From Thermococcus sp. (lineage in GTDB: Archaea > Methanobacteriota_B > Thermococci > Thermococcales > Thermococcaceae): a stretch of 12,796 bases of DNA. The translations under genes were made by a program, and so were the position numbers. The stretch covers positions 1 to 12,796 of the forward strand of contig JALTCK010000003.1 in the NCBI GenBank assembly GCA_027074805.1. The letters run 5' to 3'. Each line of letters starts with the position of its first letter. Position 1 is the first letter of the stretch. The notes under the pieces were generated by a model, which searched no databases, was not told the origin of the DNA, and worked only from the letters and a program-made list of their open reading frames with translations. This document shows, one piece after another, positions 5,379-11,977 of this stretch.

Positions 5379-6788
5379 TCAGCGCCTCCTCCGGATTAAT
5401 AATGGCATGACTATTAACCCAACCAGAAGGGCCGGACCACAGATACTACCGCCACTCTTTTCACCCATGGAGTACTTGAACTCCACCTGAGTCGGAACCT
5501 TTGCCATCATAGCCGAGTAATCCTTGGTCTTCATGCCGTAGCGGATAAAGACCTGGCTCTTAATGACTATCTGGCGGTCGTTTATCTTCTCGACCTTCAT
5601 TATCACCCTACTGCCGTTGGCTTCGACATCTATGTCCTTCGGTAGTTCGGTAAACTTGGCTCCATCGGGCAGGTTTATCTTCGTCACTGTAGTCTGATTT
5701 ATTTCTCCTTTTATCCTGTTAAGCGAGGGTATGTTTGACAGTCCGAGGGTTGGGTCGTAGGTGTAGGTGTAGACACCATCGGAGTACTTTGTGTAGTTCG
5801 TGAGAACCCAGCGCGAGTGAACTACGAGGGGTCCCGTGGAATTGAGGTTTTCCAGGGTTATATTCCAGCTCTGTATGGTTGCTCCTTCCTCCTGGAAGGA
5901 CTTGGCGTAACTCTGGTAGAGGGACTGGACAAATTTCTGCTCGCCCTGGTAGAGTATCTGGAGCTTGAGGTAGGAGATGTAGGATGTGGGCTCCATATAT
6001 TTCTCGGTCATGTAGAGGGTTACCTTGTCTTTCTCGACGTCGAGCTGATTGTCCATCGTTAGGACCCACTTCGTATAGTTGCCCTCGCTGCCCGGCCGTC
6101 CTTTATACTGAACAATGAAGGCCTGAGGGGTTCCGTAGAGTCTGTTAAGATCTTCCATCGTCACCCCCTTTGCGAGGTGAACATGAGAATGAATTTTCAC
6201 GACGTTACCGCTCACGTTTGTTTGAATGAAAAGATAACTTCCCGATGATTCTTGGCTGTAATTCGTCGGGGGAACTTCAGTTATCTGGGCCCCCTCAGGG
6301 AGGGTTATGACGTAGTAGTTGTCGAAGTCAAAACTCTGGTTGAGCTTAGTTGGGTCTATCCTAGAAAGTTCAGTGACGCGGAGAAGGTCGAGGTCTATCT
6401 CCCAGACACCATCATAGGAATAGTACTTGGCGAGTCCTTTCGCAACACCCCTTATGATCATGACGAGGGGGCCAGTGGTGTTGTAGCCTATTATCTCGCC
6501 GCTTGTGTTGACCAGGGTTATCCCCTTCTGTGCAAAGGCCTGAACTTCTTGTTGTACAAACCCGTGGGTGGCATTTTCAATGCCCATCTCAATAATTGAT
6601 TCTTTAGTCTGGTTTAACATATCGCTAGGCCCGTAATAGGTCGTCTTTATGAGCACATTGGCTGAACCGTCCCAGTGTACCGTAAAGTTCTCCTCAAGCT
6701 TCTCGGAGTAACCATCCGCAGCGAGTGCAGGCCATGCAAAGAGGCTCAATCCGAGAATCAACATCAGAGCAAACGCAAGTCTTCTCAT
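5379..6788 (-). CDS. Secreted CGP-CTERM surface protein with internal tandem duplication
   Basis: I do not know its specific function. From the ATG at 6788 it is 469 aa with a Sec signal peptide at about 1-24 (MRRLAF, hydrophobic core, ALA-AD cleavage site). At the C-terminus, residues 448-469, is a CGP-CTERM signal: Ser-Ile-Cys-Gly-Pro, a hydrophobic segment, then RRRR. That signal is Thermococcales-specific and is thought to anchor or process the protein at the cell surface. Cys450 in CGP is the only cysteine. Fourteen N-X-S/T sequons suggest heavy glycosylation. The ectodomain seems to be two copies of one unit about 210 residues apart: TGPLV at 105-109 and 318-322; LPEGAQITEVP at 163-173 and LPDGAKFTELP at 373-383. 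The start is fixed by GGAGGTT at 6795-6801; the longer frame from a TTG at 6803 would run through this site. Confidence 0.9.
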   Translation of the reverse strand: MRRLAFALMLILGLSLFAWPALAADGYSEKLEENFTVHWDGSANVLIKTTYYGPSDMLNQTKESIIEMGIENATHGFVQQEVQAFAQKGITLVNTSGEIIGYNTTGPLVMIIRGVAKGLAKYYSYDGVWEIDLDLLRVTELSRIDPTKLNQSFDFDNYYVITLPEGAQITEVPPTNYSQESSGSYLFIQTNVSGNVVKIHSHVHLAKGVTMEDLNRLYGTPQAFIVQYKGRPGSEGNYTKWVLTMDNQLDVEKDKVTLYMTEKYMEPTSYISYLKLQILYQGEQKFVQSLYQSYAKSFQEEGATIQSWNITLENLNSTGPLVVHSRWVLTNYTKYSDGVYTYTYDPTLGLSNIPSLNRIKGEINQTTVTKINLPDGAKFTELPKDIDVEANGSRVIMKVEKINDRQIVIKSQVFIRYGMKTKDYSAMMAKVPTQVEFKYSMGEKSGGSICGPALLVGLIVMPLLIRRRR

Positions 6789-6794
6789 TAAACC

Positions 6795-6840
6795 AACCTC
6801 CAAGAGACACTAATACCAAGAAGACAGGGGGGTATTTAAC
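6795..6840 (-). promoter_or_regulatory. Promoter and ribosome binding site of the CGP-CTERM gene
   Basis: GTTAAATA (minus strand, 6840-6833) is a likely TATA box, giving a start near 6810. GGAGGTT (6801-6795) lies six bases before the ATG at 6788. The promoter sits only about 35 bp from the stop of the upstream symporter gene, just after its terminator. Confidence 0.5.
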
Positions 6841-6851
6841 TTTATCCTTTC

Positions 6852-6871
6852 GAAGGAAAATTAAAGAAAAA
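6852..6871 (-). terminator. T-tract terminator of the symporter gene
   Basis: Directly after the symporter stop codon the minus strand reads CTTTTTCTTTAATTTTCC, a T-rich stretch without a hairpin, as expected for archaeal intrinsic termination. Confidence 0.5.
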
Positions 6872-6872
6872 G

Positions 6873-8153
6873 TCACTGAAGCTTTGCCTCTTCCAGCTCT
6901 CCCTCGGTCTTGGAGACGATGGTAGTTCCTGTAAGGTCCCCAGTAACGTTCACCATAGTCCTGCCCATGTCAAGAATAGCATCTATACCAAGGATCATGG
7001 CGTAAGCAAGGGCTACTGGGCTTCCCTCCGTCAGGTTGAGGCCAACACTCTGGAGTACCATGGCCAGCATTATCGCACCGGCTCCGGGGACGCCTGCGGT
7101 TCCTATTGATGCCAGAACAGCGGTCAGAACGACCACAAGCTGCTGAGTTAGTGTTAGGGGATGACCGATGGCATTGGCAACAAATAGCACCGTAACACCC
7201 TGATACAAGGCTGTCCCATCCATGTTTATTGTGGCACCAAGGGGCAGCGTGAAGGAGAAGATTCCTCTGCTTATGCCCATCTCCTCTGCCACGCTCATGG
7301 TGACCGGCAACGTACCGCTGGAGCTCCTCGTAACGAATGCCGTTAACATGGCATCTTTCGCCTTTTTCAGGAACTTGATGGGGTTAATGCCAAAGACCTT
7401 GAGCAGGACAAAGTAAACGAGGAGTATCTGGAGGGCGAGACCAACGTAAACGGCCACAACGACCGTGGCAAGGGGCCCTATCACCTTAACGCCCTGCTTG
7501 GCCATGACGTAGGCTATGAGAGCGAAAACGCCTATTGGAGCATACTGCATGACCCCACCCACGATGAGGTACATCGCCTCAGCGAGACCGTCAAAAACTC
7601 TAAGGAGAGTACTCCCTGAGTTTCTAAGCCGTTCATCCTTGCTGTTCATTAGATAGGTAATGGCTATCCCAAGGATTATTGCGAAAAATATTACCTGGAG
7701 GACGGCACCGTTAGTTAGAGACGCGAAGGGGTTCGTCGGGACTATGTTTAGAAGGGTTTTGATCAGGGAAGGAGTTTGAGCCTGGATGGCCTTTCCGCTT
7801 CCCGTTCCAAGGTTGACACTGCTTCCCACCCTGAAGAGGTTGCCCATCAGCAGTCCGAAGAACACTGCAAACGCCGAGGTAAGGAGGTAGTAGACCACAA
7901 TTTTGACTCCTACCCTTCCCAGTCTTGCCGGGCTTATGCTGGCTGCACCAACGACGAGAGAGGCGAGTACAATCGGCATCACTAACATCTTCAGCAGCCT
8001 GACAAAGAGATCACCAAACGGCTTTATGTACGACTCCACGAATCCTGCCCATCCGACGTACCCGGCTATGAGACCGAAGACAATACCAAGCACTAAGCCC
8101 CAGAGTATCTTCCACAGAACAGGGTAGTCCAAGTATCTACGCAACAGCCCCAC
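6873..8153 (-). CDS. gltP: Na+-coupled aspartate/dicarboxylate symporter (GltPh/GltTk family)
   Basis: This is an inner-membrane, elevator-type trimeric transporter of the DAACS family, very like the structurally known GltPh and GltTk, which take up aspartate with three Na+. The 426-aa length matches. Visible are the scaffold segment KPFGDLFVRLLKMLVMP (44-60), hairpin 1 RSSSGTLP (276-283), the TM7 sodium motif NMDGT (310-314), hairpin 2 GVPGAGA (354-360) and TM8 DMGRTMVNVTGD (395-406). TM8 includes Arg398, Thr399, Asn402 and Asp406, equivalent to the GltPh substrate residues with a one-residue offset. Substrate and sodium sites are intact, so aspartate transport is the likely role. The start is a GTG, supported by GGAGGTG at 8160-8166 with a six-base spacer. 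It has its own promoter, with an inverted repeat in the leader. Confidence 0.95.
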   Translation of the reverse strand: MGLLRRYLDYPVLWKILWGLVLGIVFGLIAGYVGWAGFVESYIKPFGDLFVRLLKMLVMPIVLASLVVGAASISPARLGRVGVKIVVYYLLTSAFAVFFGLLMGNLFRVGSSVNLGTGSGKAIQAQTPSLIKTLLNIVPTNPFASLTNGAVLQVIFFAIILGIAITYLMNSKDERLRNSGSTLLRVFDGLAEAMYLIVGGVMQYAPIGVFALIAYVMAKQGVKVIGPLATVVVAVYVGLALQILLVYFVLLKVFGINPIKFLKKAKDAMLTAFVTRSSSGTLPVTMSVAEEMGISRGIFSFTLPLGATINMDGTALYQGVTVLFVANAIGHPLTLTQQLVVVLTAVLASIGTAGVPGAGAIMLAMVLQSVGLNLTEGSPVALAYAMILGIDAILDMGRTMVNVTGDLTGTTIVSKTEGELEEAKLQ

Positions 8154-8159
8154 TTACGA

Positions 8160-8228
8160 CACCTCCGTATACCAATGTCATTTTATGGGGGATCTGCATT
8201 GGTAAATAGTGGTCAAGTGATATATAAG
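8160..8228 (-). promoter_or_regulatory. Symporter promoter and leader with 8-bp inverted repeat
   Basis: On the minus strand, AAAAG followed by CTTATATA (8228-8221) looks like a BRE/TATA promoter, predicting transcription from about 8197. TACCAATG (8170-8177) and CATTGGTA (8197-8204) form a perfect 8-bp inverted repeat with 19 nt between the arms. It reaches from the predicted start site to just before the ribosome binding site GGAGGTG (8166-8160). It could be an operator or an mRNA hairpin. Confidence 0.5.
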
Positions 8229-8235
8229 CTTTTAG

Positions 8236-8252
8236 AAAAAACGACAGAAAAA
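8236..8252 (-). terminator. T-tract terminator of birA
   Basis: About 30 nt past the birA stop, the minus strand has TTTTT (8252-8248) and TTTTTT (8241-8236), placed just before the symporter promoter. Confidence 0.45.
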
Positions 8253-8279
8253 TCAGGGAATAAATGTTCCAACGATAAC

Positions 8280-9002
8280 TCAGGGGAGCGGACGGATCGA
8301 TACGTCTCCATAGATTACTTTCCTCAGAGATCCTCCAACGTCAAGAAGAAGGGAACCGTCGTCCAAAACATCAACTGCCCTGCCCACAAACCTCTCCCCC
8401 CCTATAACCTCAACAAACATCCCCAGGATAAACGTCCTCTCCCTGACTTTCTGCATGAGGATGGCAGGGTCTTCCCTGAATATTCTGTACCATGCATCCA
8501 TGTGGAAAGTCATGCTTTTGAGAAGCACATCAAGTGGAATCTCCTTTCCCACAAGTTCAAACATGGAAACCGCAGTATCTCTCAACTCTTCGGGGATTGG
8601 ATTGTTGACGTTCAAACCAATCCCAACTATCACGTACTCCTTCCCTTTACTCTCTACGAGAACACCGGCAATCTTTTGCCCCCTCACCCATACGTCGTTG
8701 GGCCACTTTATCCCAGAAGGTATTCCAAAGTCAGCGAGGACGTCTATCACTGAGAGGGGCCCCACAAAAACTATCCGCGGATCCACGAACCCCGGTTTGA
8801 GTATAACACTCATCCAGAGGCCTCCTTTAGGGGACACCCATCTTCTTCCATTTCTCCCCTTGCCAGCGCTCTGGCTCTCTGCGAGGACCACTGTTCCCTC
8901 CGGAGCCTCTTCCGCTATTGACCTCGCATAATCGTTCGTCGAAGAAACCTCTTTGAGGGCAACTATTTTTTTCCCGATTATTTTCTCCACGCCCAACACC
9001 AT
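8280..9002 (-). CDS. birA: Biotin--[acetyl-CoA-carboxylase] ligase (biotin protein ligase)
   Basis: BirA activates biotin with ATP and attaches it to the lysine of biotin-carrier domains. The 240-aa protein has only the catalytic and small C-terminal domains. It has no N-terminal helix-turn-helix, so it is a monofunctional ligase, not a repressor. Motifs are SSTN (20-23), the biotinyl-AMP loop GKGRNGRRW (47-55; the common form is GRGRxGRxW), KWPNDV (99-104), Lys110 before IAGVLVE, and GIGLNVN (127-133). The likely substrate is the EAMKMEN lysine of the carboxyltransferase encoded on the other side of fba. The ATG at 9002 has no ribosome binding site, but a TATA-like box about 26 nt upstream would start transcription at the ATG itself, so the mRNA may be leaderless. 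A GTG four codons in, preceded by GGTG, is the alternative. Confidence 0.95.
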   Translation of the reverse strand: MVLGVEKIIGKKIVALKEVSSTNDYARSIAEEAPEGTVVLAESQSAGKGRNGRRWVSPKGGLWMSVILKPGFVDPRIVFVGPLSVIDVLADFGIPSGIKWPNDVWVRGQKIAGVLVESKGKEYVIVGIGLNVNNPIPEELRDTAVSMFELVGKEIPLDVLLKSMTFHMDAWYRIFREDPAILMQKVRERTFILGMFVEVIGGERFVGRAVDVLDDGSLLLDVGGSLRKVIYGDVSIRPLP

Positions 9003-9021
9003 CGAAAATAGTTTTAATGCC

Positions 9022-9029
9022 TAATAAAA
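9022..9029 (-). promoter_or_regulatory. birA TATA box, possible leaderless mRNA
   Basis: TTTTATTA on the minus strand (9029-9022) lies about 25 nt before the birA ATG (9002-9000). A start site at the usual distance coincides with the ATG, which fits the missing ribosome binding site. It is divergent from the fba promoter, with about 20 bp between the two TATA boxes. Confidence 0.4.
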
Positions 9030-9047
9030 GTTGGTGGAGAGGGAAAG

Positions 9048-9055
9048 CTTTAAAT
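9048..9055 (+). promoter_or_regulatory. fba BRE/TATA box
   Basis: GAAAG followed by CTTTAAAT is a standard archaeal BRE/TATA pair. Transcription would begin near 9077, giving a leader of about ten bases before the ATG at 9088. The in-frame ATG at 9061 lies upstream of this start site. Confidence 0.6.
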
Positions 9056-9067
9056 CCTCAATGTATA

Positions 9068-9084
9068 TATCACTCTCGGTGATT
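9068..9084 (+). promoter_or_regulatory. Thermococcales glycolytic motif (TGM), TrmBL1/Tgr operator
   Basis: TATCAC-TCTCG-GTGATT matches the published TGM TATCAC-N5-GTGATA in 11 of 12 fixed positions. This operator is bound by the sugar-responsive regulator TrmBL1 (Tgr in T. kodakarensis). It lies downstream of the TATA box and over the predicted start site, the arrangement linked to repression of glycolytic genes in the absence of sugar. Its right half overlaps the ribosome binding site GGTG (9078-9081 region). Confidence 0.75.
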
Positions 9085-9087
9085 CAT

Positions 9088-9933
9088 ATGGATGCCTATC
9101 AGAGTGTTGGTATTAGGAGGAGACTTAGGAGGTTCTTCCGGAGGGATGGAAGGGCCCTTATATTTGCGATGGACCATGGCTTTGAACACGGACCAACTGA
9201 CTTTGAGGAACATTGGGAGCACGTTAACCCGAAGATCATCGTGAGGAAGGTTGTAAGGGCCGGCATCGACGGTGTTATGATGCTACCTGGAATTGCCAGA
9301 ATTGCCGGCGACGAGCTCAGGCCTAACACGGGGCTAATGATAAAACTCACAAGCAAGACTAACCTCCGACCGAAGGAGGACCAGCTTCTTCAAAGCCAGC
9401 TCGGCTACGTCGAAGATGCGATAAAGCTAGGTGCCGATGCTATAGCGGCAACCGTCTACTGGGGTTCGCCGCAGGAAGATATTATGACGCGCCAGTTCGG
9501 GGAGATAGCGAGCTACGCCCACGACCTAGGCTTCCCTGTTGTCCAGTTCGCCTATCCACGTGGCCCCCGGATCAACGAGAAGTACGGCAAAAAGGAGGAC
9601 TACCGTGTGGTAATGTATGGCGCGAGGGCTGCCGCAGAGAGTGGAGCGGACATGATAAAGACCTATTGGACGGGCTCAAAGAAAACCTTCGCGAAGGTTG
9701 TCGATGCCGCAGCAGGAGTCCCAGTCCTCCTCAGCGGCGGAGCAAAGACGGAGGACCCGGTCGACTTCCTTAAGCTAGTGTGGAATGTAATCGAAGCAGG
9801 AGGTTCCGGAGCCGTCGTCGGAAGGAACATATTCCAGCGTGAAGATCCCACCCCAATGATAAAGGCACTCCTCCGTGTGATCCACAGAAACGAGGATCCA
9901 GAGGAGGCTGCGAAGGCCGAGGGACTCATTTGA
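9088..9933 (+). CDS. fba: Class I fructose-1,6-bisphosphate aldolase, archaeal (DhnA family)
   Basis: This cytoplasmic TIM-barrel enzyme cleaves or forms fructose 1,6-bisphosphate from glyceraldehyde 3-phosphate and dihydroxyacetone phosphate through a lysine Schiff base. The start at 9088 gives 281 aa, the usual length. Key parts are DHGFEHGP (29-36), Lys191 in MIKTYW as the Schiff-base lysine, LLSGGAKT, and the phosphate-binding GGSGAVVGRNIFQ near residues 240-252. The longest frame starts at 9031, but the BRE/TATA box, the glycolytic motif and the CGGTGAT ribosome binding site all lie inside that extension, so the ATG at 9088 (MDAYQSVGIRRR) is right. The glycolytic motif suggests induction on sugars or starch. 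The gene ends at a hairpin plus T-tract. Confidence 0.97.
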   Translation: MDAYQSVGIRRRLRRFFRRDGRALIFAMDHGFEHGPTDFEEHWEHVNPKIIVRKVVRAGIDGVMMLPGIARIAGDELRPNTGLMIKLTSKTNLRPKEDQLLQSQLGYVEDAIKLGADAIAATVYWGSPQEDIMTRQFGEIASYAHDLGFPVVQFAYPRGPRINEKYGKKEDYRVVMYGARAAAESGADMIKTYWTGSKKTFAKVVDAAAGVPVLLSGGAKTEDPVDFLKLVWNVIEAGGSGAVVGRNIFQREDPTPMIKALLRVIHRNEDPEEAAKAEGLI

Positions 9934-9934
9934 T

Positions 9935-9966
9935 TCGACGTTTGTCGACTTTTATTTCCTCTTTTG
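9935..9966 (+). terminator. fba terminator
   Basis: TCGAC (9935-9939) and GTCGA (9944-9948) form a 5-bp hairpin around GTTT, followed by a T-rich tract, TTTTATTTCCTCTTTT. The next promoter begins within about 10 bp. Confidence 0.6.
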
Positions 9967-9975
9967 CCGCAAGTA

Positions 9976-10010
9976 TTTTAAATGGAGCATTTTATCTTCC
10001 TCTGGGTGGG
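9976..10010 (+). promoter_or_regulatory. Promoter and ribosome binding site of the carboxyltransferase gene
   Basis: TTTTAAAT (9976-9983) is a TATA box predicting transcription from about 10004-10006, and GGGTGGG (10004-10010) is the ribosome binding site four bases before the GTG at 10015. The ATG at 9982 is inside the TATA box and cannot be the start. Confidence 0.55.
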
Positions 10011-10014
10011 AAGC

Positions 10015-11805
10015 GTGAGCAAAGTGGAGATTATAGACACAACATTTAGAGACGCTCATCAGTCCCTAATAGCAACACGCCTTCAAACCGAGGACATGCT
10101 GGCCATAGCTGAAAAGATGGACAGAATAGGGTTCTACTCAATGGAAGTTTGGGGAGGGGCAACGTTTGACGTGTGTATACGTTACCTCGGGGAAGATCCG
10201 TGGGAAAGACTCAGACTTTTGAGAGAGCATATGAAGAAAACAAAACTCCAGATGCTCCTCCGGGGACAGAACCTCATCGGATACAGGCACTATCCCGATG
10301 ACATTGTTGAGAAGTTTGTCGAACTTGCCCACAAGAACGGAATCGATATATTCAGGGTTTTCGACGCCCTCAACGACGTGAGGAATATGAAAATAGCGAT
10401 AAAAAAGGCGAAGGAAGTAGGGGCAGAGGTTCAGGGTGCGATAGCTTATACAACGGGTAAAGTCTTCACACTTGAGTACTACATGGAAAGGGTAGAAGAG
10501 CTTCTTAGACTGGATGTTGACGTCATCACGATAAAGGACATGGCCGCCCTTCTAACACCGTGGAAGGCCTACGAACTGGTCAGCGAGATAAAAGAACGTT
10601 ATGGTGTTCCAGTTAACGTCCACACTCATTCCACCACGGGGATGGCTGTCGCAACTTATCTCAAAGCAGTAGAGGCTGGGGCAGACTTTATCGATACTGC
10701 CATAAGCCCTCTCGCCTTTGGAACGGCCCAGCCCGGGATACAAACAATATGGCATGCTCTTCCCGAGGCCGTTGGCTCTCACCTTGACCGCGAGCTGATT
10801 CACGAGGTTTCTCGTTACCTAAAAAAACTGCTTGACGAGAAGTATTCAGGTCTACTCCACAAGGAGGCTCTTATGGTCAATCCCTACGTTCTCAAGTACC
10901 AAGTTCCCGGCGGGATGTACTCCAACCTGATAAGCCAGCTCAAAGAGATGAAGGCCCTCGATAGACTCCAGGAAGTGCTCGATGAGATACCTCGAGTTAG
11001 AGAAGACCTCGGCTGGCCCCCTCTCGTAACCCCCACCAGTCAGATAGTCGGAACCCAGGCCGTTCTAAACGTCCTCTTCGGAAGGTACGAGAGAATAACG
11101 GAGGAGGTCAAGAACTACATCAAGGGGCTCTACGGCAGGCCGCCTGGGGAGATAGAGCCAGAGTTAAAGAGGAAAGTCCTCGGCGATGAGGAGCCGATAA
11201 GCGTTAGACCCGGAGAGCTCCTCGAGCCAATGCTAGAAAAATGCCGGAGGGAACTCGAGGAACTCGGCTACCTCAAAAAGGAGGAGGACCTCCTCACGTA
11301 CTGCCTCTTCCCGCAAGTGGCGGTTGAGTTCTTCAGGAGAGGGAAGCAGGGAAAAAGGGCCGTTTCAATGCCGCCAACTGCCCAGAAGTTCAAGCTCTAC
11401 GTCAACGGCGTCGAGTTCGAGGTCGGCGTTGAAGGCATAGATTTAAGCGCCCTTAAGTACCTTCCCGAGATGAGGGGTCCGAGCAAGAGGCCCACGCAGG
11501 CATATGTTTCATCACCTACTCCCTCCAGTACAGTTCCATCTCCAGTTCATGCTCCAGCGACACCAACCATGCAAAACCCCGCACCGGCTGGTGAAGGTGT
11601 TGTAACAGCCCCAATGCCAGGAAAAATCCTCAGAATACTCGTTAAAGAAGGTGATAAGGTCAAAACCGGCCAAGGATTACTCGTTTTAGAAGCCATGAAA
11701 ATGGAGAATGAAATACCAGCACCAAAAGACGGCATGATCAAGAAAATCCTTGTAAAAGAAGGCGACACAGTCGACACCGGACAATCACTGATCGAGATAA
11801 AATGA
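10015..11805 (+). CDS. oadA: Biotin-dependent pyruvate/oxaloacetate carboxyltransferase (PycB/OadA)
   Basis: This enzyme class moves a carboxyl group between a carboxybiotin and pyruvate/oxaloacetate. From the GTG at 10015 it is 596 aa. The carboxyltransferase barrel (about 5-275) begins with DTTFRDAHQS, with Asp8 and Asp13. It also carries Lys174 in TIKDMAALL (the lysine that is carbamylated in relatives) and the metal-binding HTH at 203-205. The conserved PYC/OADA domain follows (about 280-475), then a Pro/Ala/Ser/Thr-rich linker (about 487-528) and a biotinyl domain (about 529-596) with EAMKMEN, biotin on Lys562. Without a partner it cannot be named firmly. With a biotin carboxylase it would be pyruvate carboxylase subunit B; with membrane decarboxylase subunits it would be a Na+-pumping oxaloacetate decarboxylase alpha chain. 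Neither partner is adjacent. BirA, one gene away, is its likely biotinylating enzyme. Confidence 0.93.
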   Translation: MSKVEIIDTTFRDAHQSLIATRLQTEDMLAIAEKMDRIGFYSMEVWGGATFDVCIRYLGEDPWERLRLLREHMKKTKLQMLLRGQNLIGYRHYPDDIVEKFVELAHKNGIDIFRVFDALNDVRNMKIAIKKAKEVGAEVQGAIAYTTGKVFTLEYYMERVEELLRLDVDVITIKDMAALLTPWKAYELVSEIKERYGVPVNVHTHSTTGMAVATYLKAVEAGADFIDTAISPLAFGTAQPGIQTIWHALPEAVGSHLDRELIHEVSRYLKKLLDEKYSGLLHKEALMVNPYVLKYQVPGGMYSNLISQLKEMKALDRLQEVLDEIPRVREDLGWPPLVTPTSQIVGTQAVLNVLFGRYERITEEVKNYIKGLYGRPPGEIEPELKRKVLGDEEPISVRPGELLEPMLEKCRRELEELGYLKKEEDLLTYCLFPQVAVEFFRRGKQGKRAVSMPPTAQKFKLYVNGVEFEVGVEGIDLSALKYLPEMRGPSKRPTQAYVSSPTPSSTVPSPVHAPATPTMQNPAPAGEGVVTAPMPGKILRILVKEGDKVKTGQGLLVLEAMKMENEIPAPKDGMIKKILVKEGDTVDTGQSLIEIK

Positions 11806-11818
11806 ACCGTTTCATGCT

Positions 11819-11833
11819 CCCTTTTTGTTTTCG
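11819..11833 (+). terminator. T-tract terminator of the carboxyltransferase gene
   Basis: CCCTTTTTGTTTTCG follows the stop by about 15 nt. Further T-runs at about 11872-11876 and 11908-11913 could act as backups. I see no other gene in the 172-bp gap to cstA. Confidence 0.5.
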
Positions 11834-11924
11834 TAAGACCTTTACCGTTTTGATGTAAAACTAAACGCTGTTTTTCCGAGCTTAAGGCCGAAGCCGAATT
11901 TTCCTCGTTTTTTCACCGAAAGAC

Positions 11925-11972
11925 ATTTAAGTGTATAAAGTGTACGTTAATGTGCAAAATCTTGAGGAGGTG
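11925..11972 (+). promoter_or_regulatory. cstA promoter region with direct repeat and strong ribosome binding site
   Basis: Two TATA candidates are TTTAAG near 11926-11931 and TATAAA near 11934-11939. The heptamer AAGTGTA occurs at 11929-11935 and again at 11938-11944, nine bases apart, overlapping both candidates. AGGAGGTG (11965-11972) is a near-perfect ribosome binding site five bases before the ATG at 11978. Confidence 0.45.
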
Positions 11973-11977
11973 CAACT

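Noticed and set aside
4592..5410. 272-codon + strand frame after cas3 that could be a further cas gene, or its remnant
   Set aside because: From about 4670 it is the antisense of alaX. The first 25 or so codons read plausibly (VEHEWYKNREKLARDM) but overlap the alaX terminator hairpin, and I recognise no cas family.
8217..8222. GTGATA as a second glycolytic-motif site at the symporter promoter
   Set aside because: Only a half site; the partner position reads ATAGTG instead of TATCAC.
8175..8753. 192-codon + strand frame
   Set aside because: Antisense shadow of birA with no ribosome binding site; birA has a full set of motifs on the other strand.
9031..9087. 19-residue N-terminal extension of the aldolase
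   Set aside because: It would run through the TATA box, the glycolytic motif and the ribosome binding site; the 281-aa form is the family length.
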